Source: Fundidesulfovibrio putealis DSM 16056
GTDB taxonomy: Bacteria; Desulfobacterota; Desulfovibrionia; Desulfovibrionales; Desulfovibrionaceae
DNA: 64,000 bases
Direction: 5' to 3'
Assembly (NCBI RefSeq): GCF_000429325.1
Contig: NZ_AUBQ01000003.1
Location: 248,001 to 312,000, forward strand
Numbering within the stretch: position 1 is the stretch's first letter; each line of letters opens with the position of its first letter. The notes under the pieces were generated by a model, which did not search any database, was not told the DNA's origin, and saw only the letters and a program-made list of their open reading frames with translations. This document shows positions 15,449 to 23,924 of the stretch, in pieces. The position numbers and the translations under genes are program-made.

Positions 15449-16897
15449 CTAGAACTTGTACCTGAAGCCCAGCGACGCCTTCCAGGTGTCGCCGCTGTGC
15501 GAGGCGTTCACCAGCCTGCGTCCCCAGACGGAGCTGTCGAACTCGCCGTGGGCCCAGCCGGTCTCCAGGATGAGGGCGAGATTCTTGTAGATGTTGTACT
15601 GGCTGTCGATGTTCACGGCCAGGATGTGCTCGGTGGTGGCCAGCTCGCGTCCCATCTGGAAGTAGTTGCCGTAGCCCCAGAGTGCGACGCCTGCGCGCAG
15701 GGCCTGGGGGGAGTTCAGTCCCTTGGCGAAGGTGAAGCTTATGCGGCTGGTGAGGTCCTCGATGAAGGAGATCTTGTCCAGGGTGGCGATGAAGCCCCAC
15801 GCGCCCAGGTAGTCCACGCCGATGAAGCCCCGGCTGAACTCCTGGGTGGAGTCGAACAGGAAGGAGTTGCCCGCGCCCCAGGCGCTGGTGATGACAGGCA
15901 TACGCTCCGAGCCGTTGCGGGTGGAGGAGTCCTCGCCGGTGGCGTACCAGAAGGCGATCTGCGGGCTCATGAAGGACAGGCCCACGTATTCGGCGGCCAC
16001 GTCGAAGAACAGGCCGCCGCGCTGGTTCTTGGAGCGCTCGGTGGCCCCGCCCGCGCCGTAGATCACGTCGGCGTAGAACTTGAAGGGGTCCAGGGCGGTG
16101 AGGCTGAACGCGCCGCCCACCCACCAGTACAGGTCCTGGGCGTCGCGCTGTCCCACGGGGGCAAGGCGGCTTCCGGCGGAATAGAGGTTGCTGGCCAGGG
16201 TCTGGTTCGCGCCCGCGCCGCCGGTGCTGACGCCGGGGAGGTTGGCGTTGCGGCCCACCACGCCCATGAGGCCCCAGGGGGTGGCGGAGAAGCCTTCCAC
16301 GGTGATTGGCAGGGCCAGGTAGTAGGCGTCGAACTCGTCGGGGACCTGGGTGGTGGTGGGGTCGAAGTCGCGGTTGGCGTCCACGAAGCGCAGGAATCCG
16401 GCGATGGCCTTGAAACTGTCGCACACCGGGATGGTCACGAACGCGCCGGGGCCGCGGATGCCGCCCAGTACCGGGTTGGCGGAGAGGATCTCGCCGGAGA
16501 TGGGCAGGTTGATGTCCTGCTGGCCGATGCTGAATTCGATCTGCGTGCCGGGCCAGTAGAACTGGAGGTAGGCTTGGTAGACGTCGATGACCACGGCGGG
16601 ATTGTCCACGGTGTAGGTGCCGTTGCCCCAGGCGGTGTTGTTCACGCGGATGCCCAGGCGGAACTTCAGGCCCTCGTTGGCGATGAAGTCGGTGCGCAGG
16701 CGGAAGCGCTGCCACACGGTGAAGGGATCGCCGGTGCGGGTACCGGCCCCGTTCCAGCCCGTGAAATAGGGCTTGGACCAGAAGGTGCCGTGGACGCGGG
16801 CGTCGCCGGTCATGACCACTTCCGTGGCGGCCTGGGCCACGGCGGAGAAAGCGAGAAAAAGCGCGAAGAGCGCCGCCAGGACGGAGAAGCGTTTCAT
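15449..16897 (-). CDS. outer-membrane porin, Desulfovibrio homotrimeric type
   Basis: 482 residues with signal peptide (MKRFSVLAALFALFLAF..AQA-ATEV) and a long beta-rich body ending in ..GFRYKF, the aromatic C-terminus recognised by the BAM machinery. 'VMTGDARVHGTFW', 'WQRFRLRTDFIANEGLKFRLG' and 'FYWPGTQIEFSIGQQDINLP' match the abundant porins of Desulfovibrio as I remember them. It should form a general diffusion channel. It is probably monocistronic, bounded downstream by a hairpin repeat and upstream by a 76-bp gap before mqnA. Confidence 0.88.
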   Translation of the reverse strand: MKRFSVLAALFALFLAFSAVAQAATEVVMTGDARVHGTFWSKPYFTGWNGAGTRTGDPFTVWQRFRLRTDFIANEGLKFRLGIRVNNTAWGNGTYTVDNPAVVIDVYQAYLQFYWPGTQIEFSIGQQDINLPISGEILSANPVLGGIRGPGAFVTIPVCDSFKAIAGFLRFVDANRDFDPTTTQVPDEFDAYYLALPITVEGFSATPWGLMGVVGRNANLPGVSTGGAGANQTLASNLYSAGSRLAPVGQRDAQDLYWWVGGAFSLTALDPFKFYADVIYGAGGATERSKNQRGGLFFDVAAEYVGLSFMSPQIAFWYATGEDSSTRNGSERMPVITSAWGAGNSFLFDSTQEFSRGFIGVDYLGAWGFIATLDKISFIEDLTSRISFTFAKGLNSPQALRAGVALWGYGNYFQMGRELATTEHILAVNIDSQYNIYKNLALILETGWAHGEFDSSVWGRRLVNASHSGDTWKASLGFRYKF

Positions 16898-16973
16898 GAG
16901 CGGGCAAGCCTCCTGTATGATGGGCCGGTTTATGAATGGAACCGGGCCTGTGTACGGTGCTTAGGCACGCGAA

Positions 16974-17831
16974 TCAACCGTCTTGTGGCGAGTTGTCCAG
17001 GATTTCCAGGGAGGGGGCCTGGGTTATGAAACCGTGCTCGGCCAGACAGTCGAAGAAGCGCGACAACCCCTGCTGCTCTTCCGGCCCCAGATCGTAGCTC
17101 AGGTGGCCGAAGTAGCGACGTATTTCGGCGCGGCTCATCTTGGGTTTGGTGAGCGAGGCCAGGCTGACTACCTCCTCGATGGCGGCCACGCCCGCGCGCT
17201 TGGACTGGCACAGGGTGCGCGAGGCGGCGGCCACTTCCTCGCGCCGTTCCTCCACGGCCTCGCGCCGGGCCACCCACACGCCGAACACGAAGGGCAGGCC
17301 GGTCCAGTCGCGCCAGACCTCGCCCAGGTCCAGCTGGTAGGGAAACCTGGGATCGGTGCGCATGGCCAGGGCCTCGTCGCCGATGGCCAGCACGGCGGGG
17401 TCCTGCGCGCCCTGGGCCAGGGCCTGGCGCACGGAGCCGGGAGATTTGACGAAGGCGGGCTTCACGTTGTGGACGCGCTCCAGCACGATGCGCAGGAGTG
17501 CCGCAGAGGTGTGGGTCTCGGCGGTCACCAGGACGCTTGCGTCGGCGAGCTTGTGCAGGGGCACGCGGCTCAGGAGCAGCACGCTCTTCACCGGACCCCG
17601 GCTGCCGATGGCCAGATCGGGCAGCAGGTAGTAGCGTCCGGGGTTTCTGGCGTACTCGATGGAGGAGCAGGCCGAGAGGTCCAGCCCGCCTGCGCGGATG
17701 AGGTCGTTCAGCGTGGCCGGGGGGCCGGACACGATGTCGAAATCGTGCTTGACCCAGCCGTCCTCGATGGGATGGTAGATGGGCAGGACGTTCAGGTAGC
17801 TGATGCGCCCGAGGCGCAGGTTCGCAGGCAT
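16974..17831 (-). CDS. mqnA: chorismate dehydratase MqnA
   Basis: 285 residues from the ATG at 17831, which overlaps the mqnC stop (TGATG). The longer frame upstream is a shadow of mqnC. 'LRLGRISYLNVLPIYHPIE', 'IVSGPPATLNDLI', 'LDLSACSSIEYARNP' and 'LAIGDEAL' are typical of MqnA, a periplasmic-binding-fold enzyme that converts chorismate to 3-enolpyruvylbenzoate in the futalosine route to menaquinone. It is third in the mqnE-mqnC-mqnA run. Confidence 0.92.
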   Translation of the reverse strand: MPANLRLGRISYLNVLPIYHPIEDGWVKHDFDIVSGPPATLNDLIRAGGLDLSACSSIEYARNPGRYYLLPDLAIGSRGPVKSVLLLSRVPLHKLADASVLVTAETHTSAALLRIVLERVHNVKPAFVKSPGSVRQALAQGAQDPAVLAIGDEALAMRTDPRFPYQLDLGEVWRDWTGLPFVFGVWVARREAVEERREEVAAASRTLCQSKRAGVAAIEEVVSLASLTKPKMSRAEIRRYFGHLSYDLGPEEQQGLSRFFDCLAEHGFITQAPSLEILDNSPQDG

Positions 17832-18919
17832 CACAGAGACTCCAGCAGGCTGTAGTCCATGGCCCGGCGCACGGGTTTGAATCCGGCGTCGGTGATGGCC
17901 TGGCGCACGCCCGGCTCGTCCATGCGAAAGCGCACTCCGGCTGCGGCCACCACGTTTTCCTCGATCATGGTGGAGCCGAAGTCGTTGGCTCCGTACCAGA
18001 GCGACGCCTGGGCGATCTCGCGGCCCATGGTCACCCAGGAGGCCTGGACGCTCAGGAAGTTGTCCAGCATCAGGCGCGAGATGGTCAGTACCCGCAGATA
18101 CTCCTGCGGCGAGCACTTGCGCCCGCCCAGGGCGGTGTTGTCGGGCTGGAAGCCCCAGGGGATGAAGGCCGTGAAGCCGCGCGTCTCGTCCTGGAGGTCG
18201 CGCAGCGCCAGCAGGTGCTCGATGCGTTCGGCCCAGGTCTCCACGTGGCCGAACATCATGGTGGCCGTGGTGCGAAGCCCCTGGAGATGCGCCTGTCGCA
18301 TCACGTCCAGCCACTCGGCCGTGGAGCACTTGGCCGGGGCCACGGCCTGGCGCACGCGGTCCACCAGGATCTCCGCGCCGCCGCCGGGGATGGAGGCCAA
18401 TCCGGCGGCCTTGAGCCGCGCCACCACCTCGGGCACTGTAAGCCCGGCAAGCCCGGCGAAATAGACGATCTCCGGCGGCGAGAAGCCGTGCACGTGGATG
18501 TCCGGGTAGGTCTCGCGCACGAAGTGCAGCAGGGCCTCGTAGTATTCCAGGCCCATGTCCGGGTTGTGGCCGCCTTGCAGCAGGATCTGCCTGCCGCCCA
18601 GGGCCAGGGTCTCTTCAATCTTCTGGCCGAGCTCCTCGCGGGTGAGGGAATACCCCCCGGCCTGCCCCGGAGCCTTGAAGAAGGCGCAGAAGCGGCAGCC
18701 GCACTGGCAGATGTTGGTGGAGTTGACGTTGCGGTCCACCACGTAGGTGACCACCGGGGCCGGATGCTTGCGCAGGCGGGCGCGGTGGGCCAGGCTGCCA
18801 AGAAGCGGCAGGCTGGCGGACTCGGCCAGGATCAGGGCGTCCTCCATTGTGAGGCGCTGGGCCGAGTCGGCCTTGCGGGCCACGGCGAGAACCTGGGCGT
18901 GATCGAATATCGCGGACAT
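17831..18919 (-). CDS. mqnC: cyclic dehypoxanthinyl futalosine synthase MqnC (radical SAM)
   Basis: 362 residues. The radical-SAM cluster motif is Cys-X3-Cys-X2-Cys in 'NICQCGCRFCAFFK' (about residue 72-80). 'LLQGGHNPDMGLEYYE', 'IPGGGAEILVDRVR' and 'TTATMMFGHVETWAERI' are characteristic of MqnC. It performs the radical cyclisation step of the futalosine pathway. It starts 3 bp after the mqnE stop and its stop overlaps mqnA by one base. Confidence 0.93.
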   Translation of the reverse strand: MSAIFDHAQVLAVARKADSAQRLTMEDALILAESASLPLLGSLAHRARLRKHPAPVVTYVVDRNVNSTNICQCGCRFCAFFKAPGQAGGYSLTREELGQKIEETLALGGRQILLQGGHNPDMGLEYYEALLHFVRETYPDIHVHGFSPPEIVYFAGLAGLTVPEVVARLKAAGLASIPGGGAEILVDRVRQAVAPAKCSTAEWLDVMRQAHLQGLRTTATMMFGHVETWAERIEHLLALRDLQDETRGFTAFIPWGFQPDNTALGGRKCSPQEYLRVLTISRLMLDNFLSVQASWVTMGREIAQASLWYGANDFGSTMIEENVVAAAGVRFRMDEPGVRQAITDAGFKPVRRAMDYSLLESL

Positions 18920-18922
18920 TCC

Positions 18923-20008
18923 TTAAGCCTCCCGGAAAAGCCCGTCGCGGCGAACAGGCGTAAAACCGCTTGAGCGGATGGCGTCCTCGAGGTCGGCGAT
19001 GGACAGGGCCTGGGCCGAGTCGCTGCCCGCCTCGTGGCCGATCTTTTCCTCAACCACGGTACCGTCCAGGTCGTCCGCGCCCCAGGAGAGGCACAGCTGC
19101 GAGAGTTTCAGCCCAAGCATCACCCAGTAGGCCTTGATGTGCGGGATGTTGTCCAGCATCAGGCGCGACACTGCCATGGTGCGCAACACGTCCATGGCCG
19201 AGGGGCCGCGCGCCTCCTCGCCCAGCGGGTTGTTGCCGGGCAGGTAGGGCAGGGGGATGAAGCACACGAACCCGCCCGTGGCGTCCTGCTGGCGGCGCAG
19301 GGCGTCCATGTGCTCCAGGCGGTGGCGGGTGGTCTCCAGGTGCCCGAACAGCATGGTGGCGTTGGTGCGAAGGCCCACGCCGTGAGCCTCGGCCATCACG
19401 GACAGCCAGGCCTCGCCGCCGATCTTCTCGGGGCAGAGCGCTTTACGGGGCGCGTCCGCAAAGATTTCCGCGCCGCCGCCGGGCAGCATGTCCACGCCCG
19501 AAGCCTTCAGGCGTTCGAGCACCTCGCGGATGCTTACACCCGAAAGCTTGGCCAGATGGTCCACCTCCACGGCGGTCAGGGCCTTGATGGATGCCTTGGG
19601 GTAGGCGGCGCGCACCCTGGCGGCCAGATCCTCGTAGTAGTCGAGGCCCAGGCTCGGGTGGCATCCGCCCACGATGTGCACCTCGTCCACGGCTCCGGCC
19701 TCGCGCAGCTTGGCAAGGGCCTCATCCGGGGTGAGCACGTAGGCCCCCTCCTGGCCCTCGTCGCGGCGGTAGGCGCAGAAGCGGCAGCGGTTCACGCAGA
19801 CGTTGGTGGGGTTCACGTGGCGGTTGACCACGTAGTGCACCCGGTCGCCGTGCAGGCGCTTGCGGGCGTGGGCGGCAAGAGCAGCCGGGACGTGCGGGTC
19901 CGGGCAGTCGAACAGGGCCTGGCCCTGCCCGATGGTCAGGCGCTTGCCGGAGAGCACCGCGTCCAACACGGGCTCCAGGCCAAGCGAGGCAATGTATTGT
20001 CTATCCAA
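18923..20008 (-). CDS. mqnE: aminofutalosine synthase MqnE (radical SAM)
   Basis: 361 residues from a TTG at 20008, preceded by GGAGG at 8 nt; the start lies inside the end of the TetR gene (8-bp overlap). The cluster motif is in 'NVCVNRCRFCAYRR' (Cys-X3-Cys-X2-Cys), with 'VGGCHPSLGLDYYEDL', 'MLPGGGAEIFADAPR' and 'NATMLFGHLET'. MqnE joins 3-enolpyruvylbenzoate to SAM to give aminofutalosine. It is closely related to MqnC, but the 'VGGCHP' and 'NPTNVCVNRC' details favour MqnE. Coupling to the TetR gene suggests shared regulation. Confidence 0.9.
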   Translation of the reverse strand: MDRQYIASLGLEPVLDAVLSGKRLTIGQGQALFDCPDPHVPAALAAHARKRLHGDRVHYVVNRHVNPTNVCVNRCRFCAYRRDEGQEGAYVLTPDEALAKLREAGAVDEVHIVGGCHPSLGLDYYEDLAARVRAAYPKASIKALTAVEVDHLAKLSGVSIREVLERLKASGVDMLPGGGAEIFADAPRKALCPEKIGGEAWLSVMAEAHGVGLRTNATMLFGHLETTRHRLEHMDALRRQQDATGGFVCFIPLPYLPGNNPLGEEARGPSAMDVLRTMAVSRLMLDNIPHIKAYWVMLGLKLSQLCLSWGADDLDGTVVEEKIGHEAGSDSAQALSIADLEDAIRSSGFTPVRRDGLFREA

Positions 20009-20645
20009 CGTGGAATCCTCCAGCCAGCATGGCGGCCAGCTTTCCGGCGGCCTGCCGTGAGTTTTCAGGGTCATCCAGGCTAAGGCCCAGGCCGATGTCC
20101 ATCCAGGGCTGGGCCTGGGCCTGGACGAAACGGTCCAGCACGGCGTCCAGCACGAACACGGCCAGGGTGGCGTCCAAAGTTTCGGGCAGCTCGCCCGAGG
20201 CCTTGGCTTCAACGATGATGGGGGTCAGGAACCGGGCGGACAGGGCGCGAACCTTGCCCAGGAACTGCTCGCGCAGGGGGAAATCGCCCCCGGCCAGCAT
20301 TTTCAGATAAATGGCGTAGATGTCCGGGTGGGTGCGCACGAACTCCGTGCCCACCAGCAGCACCCGCTCCAGGCGCTCAGCCAGGGGGCGGCCCTTGGTC
20401 TCGTCGCGGGCCTCGCGCAGAAAGAGTGCGAAGCGCTCCACCGCGCCGTCGAACACGCGCGAGAAGAGCCCCTCCTTGCTGCCGAAGTACTTGAACAGCG
20501 ACCCCTTGGCGATGCCCAGGCGCGCCGACAGCCTGTTCATGCTGGCCCCCAGGAAGCCGCGCTCGGCGAATTCGCGCCGGGCCTCGCCAAGCACACGCTG
20601 CTGCTTGTCTGCGGGGATGTTCTGGAAGGTGGGGCTTGCGTCCAT
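20001..20645 (-). CDS. TetR-family regulator of the menaquinone genes
   Basis: 214 residues. The N-terminal helix-turn-helix spans about 15-60 ('VLGEARREFAERGFLGASM', 'LSARLGIAKGSLFKYFGSKE'), and the rest is a helical ligand-binding domain. It is the first gene of the minus-strand unit with mqnE, mqnC and mqnA, and divergent from mqnD by 25 bp. A perfect palindrome lies between them, so it probably controls both directions. The ligand is unknown; a fatty-acyl or quinone-like molecule would fit, but nothing in the sequence shows it. Confidence 0.85.
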   Translation of the reverse strand: MDASPTFQNIPADKQQRVLGEARREFAERGFLGASMNRLSARLGIAKGSLFKYFGSKEGLFSRVFDGAVERFALFLREARDETKGRPLAERLERVLLVGTEFVRTHPDIYAIYLKMLAGGDFPLREQFLGKVRALSARFLTPIIVEAKASGELPETLDATLAVFVLDAVLDRFVQAQAQPWMDIGLGLSLDDPENSRQAAGKLAAMLAGGFHVG

Positions 20646-20662
20646 GGGGCCTCATGCGTAAA

Positions 20663-20678
20663 GTGACCGGGTGGTCAC
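20663..20678. promoter_or_regulatory. TetR-type operator palindrome
   Basis: GTGACC-GGGT-GGTCAC is a perfect 16-bp interrupted palindrome, 17 bp from the TetR start and overlapping the GTG assigned as mqnD start. Spacing and size are typical for TetR-family operators. It is the only strong palindrome in the divergent gap. Confidence 0.65.
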
Positions 20679-21540
20679 CGATACTCCCCCCAGCACCCCT
20701 CGTCAACTGAGGCCATTCAGTTTGGGCATCTCGCCGTGCCCCAACGACACCTTCATCTTTCACGCCCTGCTGAACGGCCTCGCGCCGAGCGAGCCAGGAT
20801 TCGCGCTCTCGCGGCTGGTGATGGCCGACGTGGAGGAGCTGAACTCCCTGGCCGCGCGCGGGGAGCTGGACGTGGTGAAGATTTCCATGGCTGCCATGGC
20901 CGACGCCGCCCCGCACTACCGGCTGCTGCCCTGCGGCGGGGCGCTGGGGCGCGGCTGCGGCCCGCTGCTGGTCACCCGCGCCGATCGCTCTCTTGGCGCG
21001 GCAATCGAGACCTTGGCCCTGCCCGGCGCGCGCACCACGGCGGCGCTTCTGGCGGAGCTTTCCGGCATACCGGGCAGGCGCGTGCAGATGCGCTACGACG
21101 AGGTGATGCCCGCCGTGATCCGGGGCGAGGTGGACGCGGGCGTGGTGATCCACGAGGGGCGCTTCACCTACGCGGCCCAGGGCTTAAGCCTGCTTCAGGA
21201 TTTCGGCGTGTGGTGGGAGGGGCGCTACGGCCTGCCGCTGCCGCTGGGAGTCATCGCCGCCCGGCGCGATTTGGGGGAGCCGGGCGCGCAGTTCGCCGCG
21301 CAGGCCATCCGCGAAAGCCTGCAGCACGCCTGGAAGCATCCCCAGGACAGCAAGGCGTTCATAGCCGAGCACGCCCAGGAGCTCTCGCCCGAGGTATGCC
21401 AGTCGCACATCGAGACCTTCGTCACGCCGTTCAGCCTGGAGATCGGGCAGGAAGGGCGCAGGGCCATCGAGGCCCTGGCCGAGGCGGCCTTCAGGCTGGC
21501 CGGGCGTCCCGGCGACGTGCCGGGTGATCTGTTCTGGTAG
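20671..21540 (+). CDS. mqnD: 1,4-dihydroxy-6-naphthoate synthase MqnD
   Basis: 289 residues if GTG 20671 is used. 'LGISPCPNDTFIFHALLNG', 'ELDVVKISMAAMA', 'LGRGCGPLLV', 'TTAALL' and 'GVVIHEGRFTY' are typical of MqnD, which cleaves cyclic dehypoxanthinyl futalosine. A TTG at 20722 behind GAGG would give a start right at the conserved block and is a real alternative, because the GTG lies inside the operator and has no clear ribosome site. It ends shortly before a strong hairpin terminator. Confidence 0.9.
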   Translation: MVTDTPPSTPRQLRPFSLGISPCPNDTFIFHALLNGLAPSEPGFALSRLVMADVEELNSLAARGELDVVKISMAAMADAAPHYRLLPCGGALGRGCGPLLVTRADRSLGAAIETLALPGARTTAALLAELSGIPGRRVQMRYDEVMPAVIRGEVDAGVVIHEGRFTYAAQGLSLLQDFGVWWEGRYGLPLPLGVIAARRDLGEPGAQFAAQAIRESLQHAWKHPQDSKAFIAEHAQELSPEVCQSHIETFVTPFSLEIGQEGRRAIEALAEAAFRLAGRPGDVPGDLFW

Positions 21541-21586
21541 AGTTCGTCCCGGCCTGATCAACAAACTCGCTGGCAAGACGCAGGAA

Positions 21587-21629
21587 AAAGCCAGCCCCCA
21601 CGTATGCCGCATACGTGGGGGCTGGCTTT
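21587..21629. terminator. bidirectional rho-independent terminator
   Basis: The 20-nt arms 21587-21606 and 21610-21629 are perfect reverse complements around a 3-nt loop CCG. The stem is bounded by AAAA on the left and TTTAAT on the right, so it can terminate both mqnD and the convergent Pro/Ala-rich gene. Confidence 0.9.
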
Positions 21630-21655
21630 AATCGTCCGATGCAGCCAGCGGGGAT

Positions 21656-22414
21656 TTACGCCGTTTCCGATACGATGAGCCCGGAGCTCCTCTCAGGGGC
21701 TTGGGGAGCTGGCCGCAACTCCGCCGCCAGGTCCAGGGATGACCCGACCGGGCCGGAGTCCCCGCGCGAGCTGACCGGCATGTCCACTGCCGTGAGCGCA
21801 AGCGGCGGCGGGGTCGGCAAGGCTTCCTGCGCAGGACGCGACTCCGTGGGTATGTCCGTGGCGGTGGGGGCGAGAGCCGAGGCTGCGGGAAGTTCCTCGC
21901 CTCGCGGGCGCGCCTCTGCGGGCAGGTCCGTCACGGTCGGGCTGAGCGGTGCCGCCGTGGGCAGTGTCTCGTTTTGGAGCGGCTCCAGGCCCGACGCGCT
22001 GGAAGCTGGCGCGGAGGCCAAGGCTTCTTCGGGAAGCGCCTGCGGCGCAAGGCCGGTCATCGCCGGGGGGGGCAGACCCGCAGGCAGTGCGGCAGCCGCC
22101 GCGTTGGCCGCGATGGTTGTGGGATTGTCCGGCCCGTCCTTGACCACGGTGAGCTCCTGGCCTTCGGGCACGGGAGGCTGGAACGAACTCAAGGCCGCCG
22201 CTATCTTGCTGGGATTGTCCGAGTCCGGCAGGCTGCTTAGCAACCCCTCCAGGAATGCCCGGTCCTTGTTGCTGGGGCGTTCCGGGTGGTTCAGCGGCCT
22301 TTCATAGGCCACGTCCTGGGAATAGGCATCGTGGGCCAGACGCTGCTCCTTGCGCATCTGTCTGGCCGGTTCGGCTCCCGCGAAGCGAAGAAAGTGGCGG
22401 TCCGAAATCTTCAT
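21656..22414 (-). CDS. Pro/Ala-rich hypothetical protein
   Basis: 252 residues from the ATG at 22414 (MKISDRHFLRFAGAEPARQM); the longer frame upstream is a shadow of the DUF4239 gene. The first ~70 residues are charged and helical. The rest is low-complexity Ala/Pro/Ser/Glu with loose repeats of a 'LPTxxPLxxTxxDxP' kind. No signal peptide or membrane segment. It follows the DUF4239 gene by 14 bp. Not recognised; likely disordered. Confidence 0.65.
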   Translation of the reverse strand: MKISDRHFLRFAGAEPARQMRKEQRLAHDAYSQDVAYERPLNHPERPSNKDRAFLEGLLSSLPDSDNPSKIAAALSSFQPPVPEGQELTVVKDGPDNPTTIAANAAAAALPAGLPPPAMTGLAPQALPEEALASAPASSASGLEPLQNETLPTAAPLSPTVTDLPAEARPRGEELPAASALAPTATDIPTESRPAQEALPTPPPLALTAVDMPVSSRGDSGPVGSSLDLAAELRPAPQAPERSSGLIVSETA

Positions 22415-22428
22415 GCCAAAGCTCCGGC

Positions 22429-23226
22429 TCAGCGCGGCGCGCCCTGGAGGGTGAGCATTCCAGCGTGCACCTCCGTGAAGGGCGCGCTGGACACGTTCAG
22501 CACCCCGGAAAACGGCGTGGCGATGTCCACGATGAAGTACACGCAGGAGAACATCAGGAAGGCCACGATGATCTCCAAGGCCACCTGGGAGCGCGTCTGT
22601 TCCGGGTTGGTGAGCAGAAGCCCCACGAACACCCCCAGCAGGCCGAATCCCAGAATTATCCACACGGGCGGGTACAGGTTGCCGGACAAGGTCTGGGAGC
22701 GGGCCACGCGCTGGCGGTTCAGGTCCGCGACGGCCTGCCCCAGCCCGGCGTAATAGGACTGGTTGTCCGCGCCAGAGGGCTTCATGGCGTAGAAGGCCTC
22801 CCAGACGTCGCCCAGACGGTCCGAGGCCCTCACGCTCATGGACTGGTCGCGGTCCATGGCGGGCCATTCGTCCTCCACCACCACCTTCGAGTAGGCGATC
22901 AGGGCCTGCCGGAAGCCTTCCGAGCCCGGAAGCGGTACGGACAGGCGGTAGGCCACCATCACCGCGCCCGCTTCGGCGCTGACAAGGCTCCTGGCCGAAC
23001 CGTACGCGCCCCACAGCGTGACGATGGCGAAGCCAAGGAAAAACGCATAGACTGAAGCAAATAGCGAGAAGATTTCTGATGAGATGAGCTTTCGCGAACC
23101 GCCGCCGCTCGCCAGGGCCTTGCGCCGCAGGGCGTAGAGAAAGCCCGGCGCGGCCAGCGACAGGCCCAGTATGACCCCGAACACCAGGTAGTATTGCGGG
23201 TTGAAGTCCTTGAATTCGGAAAGCAT
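22429..23226 (-). CDS. DUF4239 / bestrophin-like membrane protein
   Basis: 265 residues from ATG 23226 (MLSEFKDFNPQYYLVFGV); an ATG at 23256 would add ten residues. There are hydrophobic helices at about 12-30, 47-65, 188-206 and 214-234, with a soluble helical stretch of ~120 residues between the pairs. The pattern 'SSEIFSLFASVYAFFLGFAIVTLW' fits the DUF4239 family. Function unknown; an ion-channel-like role has been suggested for the group by analogy only. It probably forms a two-gene unit with the Pro/Ala-rich protein. Confidence 0.7.
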   Translation of the reverse strand: MLSEFKDFNPQYYLVFGVILGLSLAAPGFLYALRRKALASGGGSRKLISSEIFSLFASVYAFFLGFAIVTLWGAYGSARSLVSAEAGAVMVAYRLSVPLPGSEGFRQALIAYSKVVVEDEWPAMDRDQSMSVRASDRLGDVWEAFYAMKPSGADNQSYYAGLGQAVADLNRQRVARSQTLSGNLYPPVWIILGFGLLGVFVGLLLTNPEQTRSQVALEIIVAFLMFSCVYFIVDIATPFSGVLNVSSAPFTEVHAGMLTLQGAPR

Positions 23227-23362
23227 GGCCTGTCCATAGCGTGTTCGGGGTTGCATGGAAAGTTCCCGGCCTCATCGCGCTTTCCTGGCAACAGGAAATA
23301 AAAAAGCTCCTCGTCTGTCTTATCGGCAGTCGGCTGAACATCTTAAGAGCAAGGAGGACGCA

Positions 23363-23851
23363 ATGGCAGTTTTCGAACCAGGGGCCAAGGCCCCCGATTT
23401 CACCCTGGCGGCGGCCATGCCGGACGGGTCCGAGCGCCAAGTCAGCCTGTCCGGGCTTGCGGGCGGCTGGGTTGTGGTGTTCGTCTATCCCAAGGATTCC
23501 ACCTCGGGCTGAACGGTGGAGGCTCTGGAGTTTTCAGAGCGCGCGCCGCAGTTCGCCCAGGCCGGAGCGCAGGTGTTCGGCCTGTCCAAGGATCCGCTCA
23601 AGTCCCACCATGGGTTCATCGCCAAGAAAGGCCTGACTGTCCCGCTTCTGAGCGACCCCTCCACCGAGGCCATCAAGGCGCTTGGAGCCTGGGGGATAAA
23701 GAAGCTGTACGGCAAGGAGTCCGAGGGCGTGGTCCGCTCCACGGTGCTCATCGCGCCGGACGGCACGGTGTCCCGCCACTGGCCCAAGGCCAAAAGCTCC
23801 GGGCACGCCCAGGAGGTGCTGGAAGCGTTGCTGGAACTGGCCGGGAGCTGA
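23363..23851 (+). CDS. selenocysteine-containing peroxiredoxin (BCP/PrxQ-like), TGA at codon 50 read as Sec
   Basis: Reading through the in-frame TGA at 23510-23512 gives one continuous 162-residue peroxiredoxin: N-terminal 'GAKAPDFTLAAAMPDG', 'VVVFVYPKDSTSG', then U50 followed by 'TVEALEFSERAPQFAQAG', 'GLSKDPLKSHHGFIAKKGL' and 'PLLSDPSTEAIKALGAWG'. Family members have Cys exactly where the TGA stands (TSGCTVEA). AAGGAGG precedes the ATG at 23363. No Cys occurs anywhere in the protein, so it lacks a resolving Cys and would act as a one-Sec enzyme reducing peroxides with an external thiol. A SECIS-like hairpin begins 9 nt after the TGA. A sequencing error or pseudogene is much less likely given the intact downstream frame. 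Confidence 0.9.
23522..23540 (+). promoter_or_regulatory. bacterial SECIS hairpin
   Basis: GCTCTGGA (23522-23529) pairs with TTCAGAGC (23533-23540), with one G-U pair, around the loop GTT. The loop begins with GU 18 nt after the TGA, matching the known 16-37 nt spacing and GU-containing apical loop of bacterial SECIS elements. Confidence 0.8.
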
Positions 23852-23924
23852 TACGGGACGACGCGGGATTCCAGGGATGACGTTCAGATGCCGTGAGCAT
23901 GGCCCGCCTGTCGCGTGGCTGCGG

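Noticed and set aside
23255-23512. Reading the peroxiredoxin as a truncated gene or pseudogene
   Set aside because: The frame continues intact for 112 codons after the TGA, family Cys position matches, and a SECIS-like hairpin follows.
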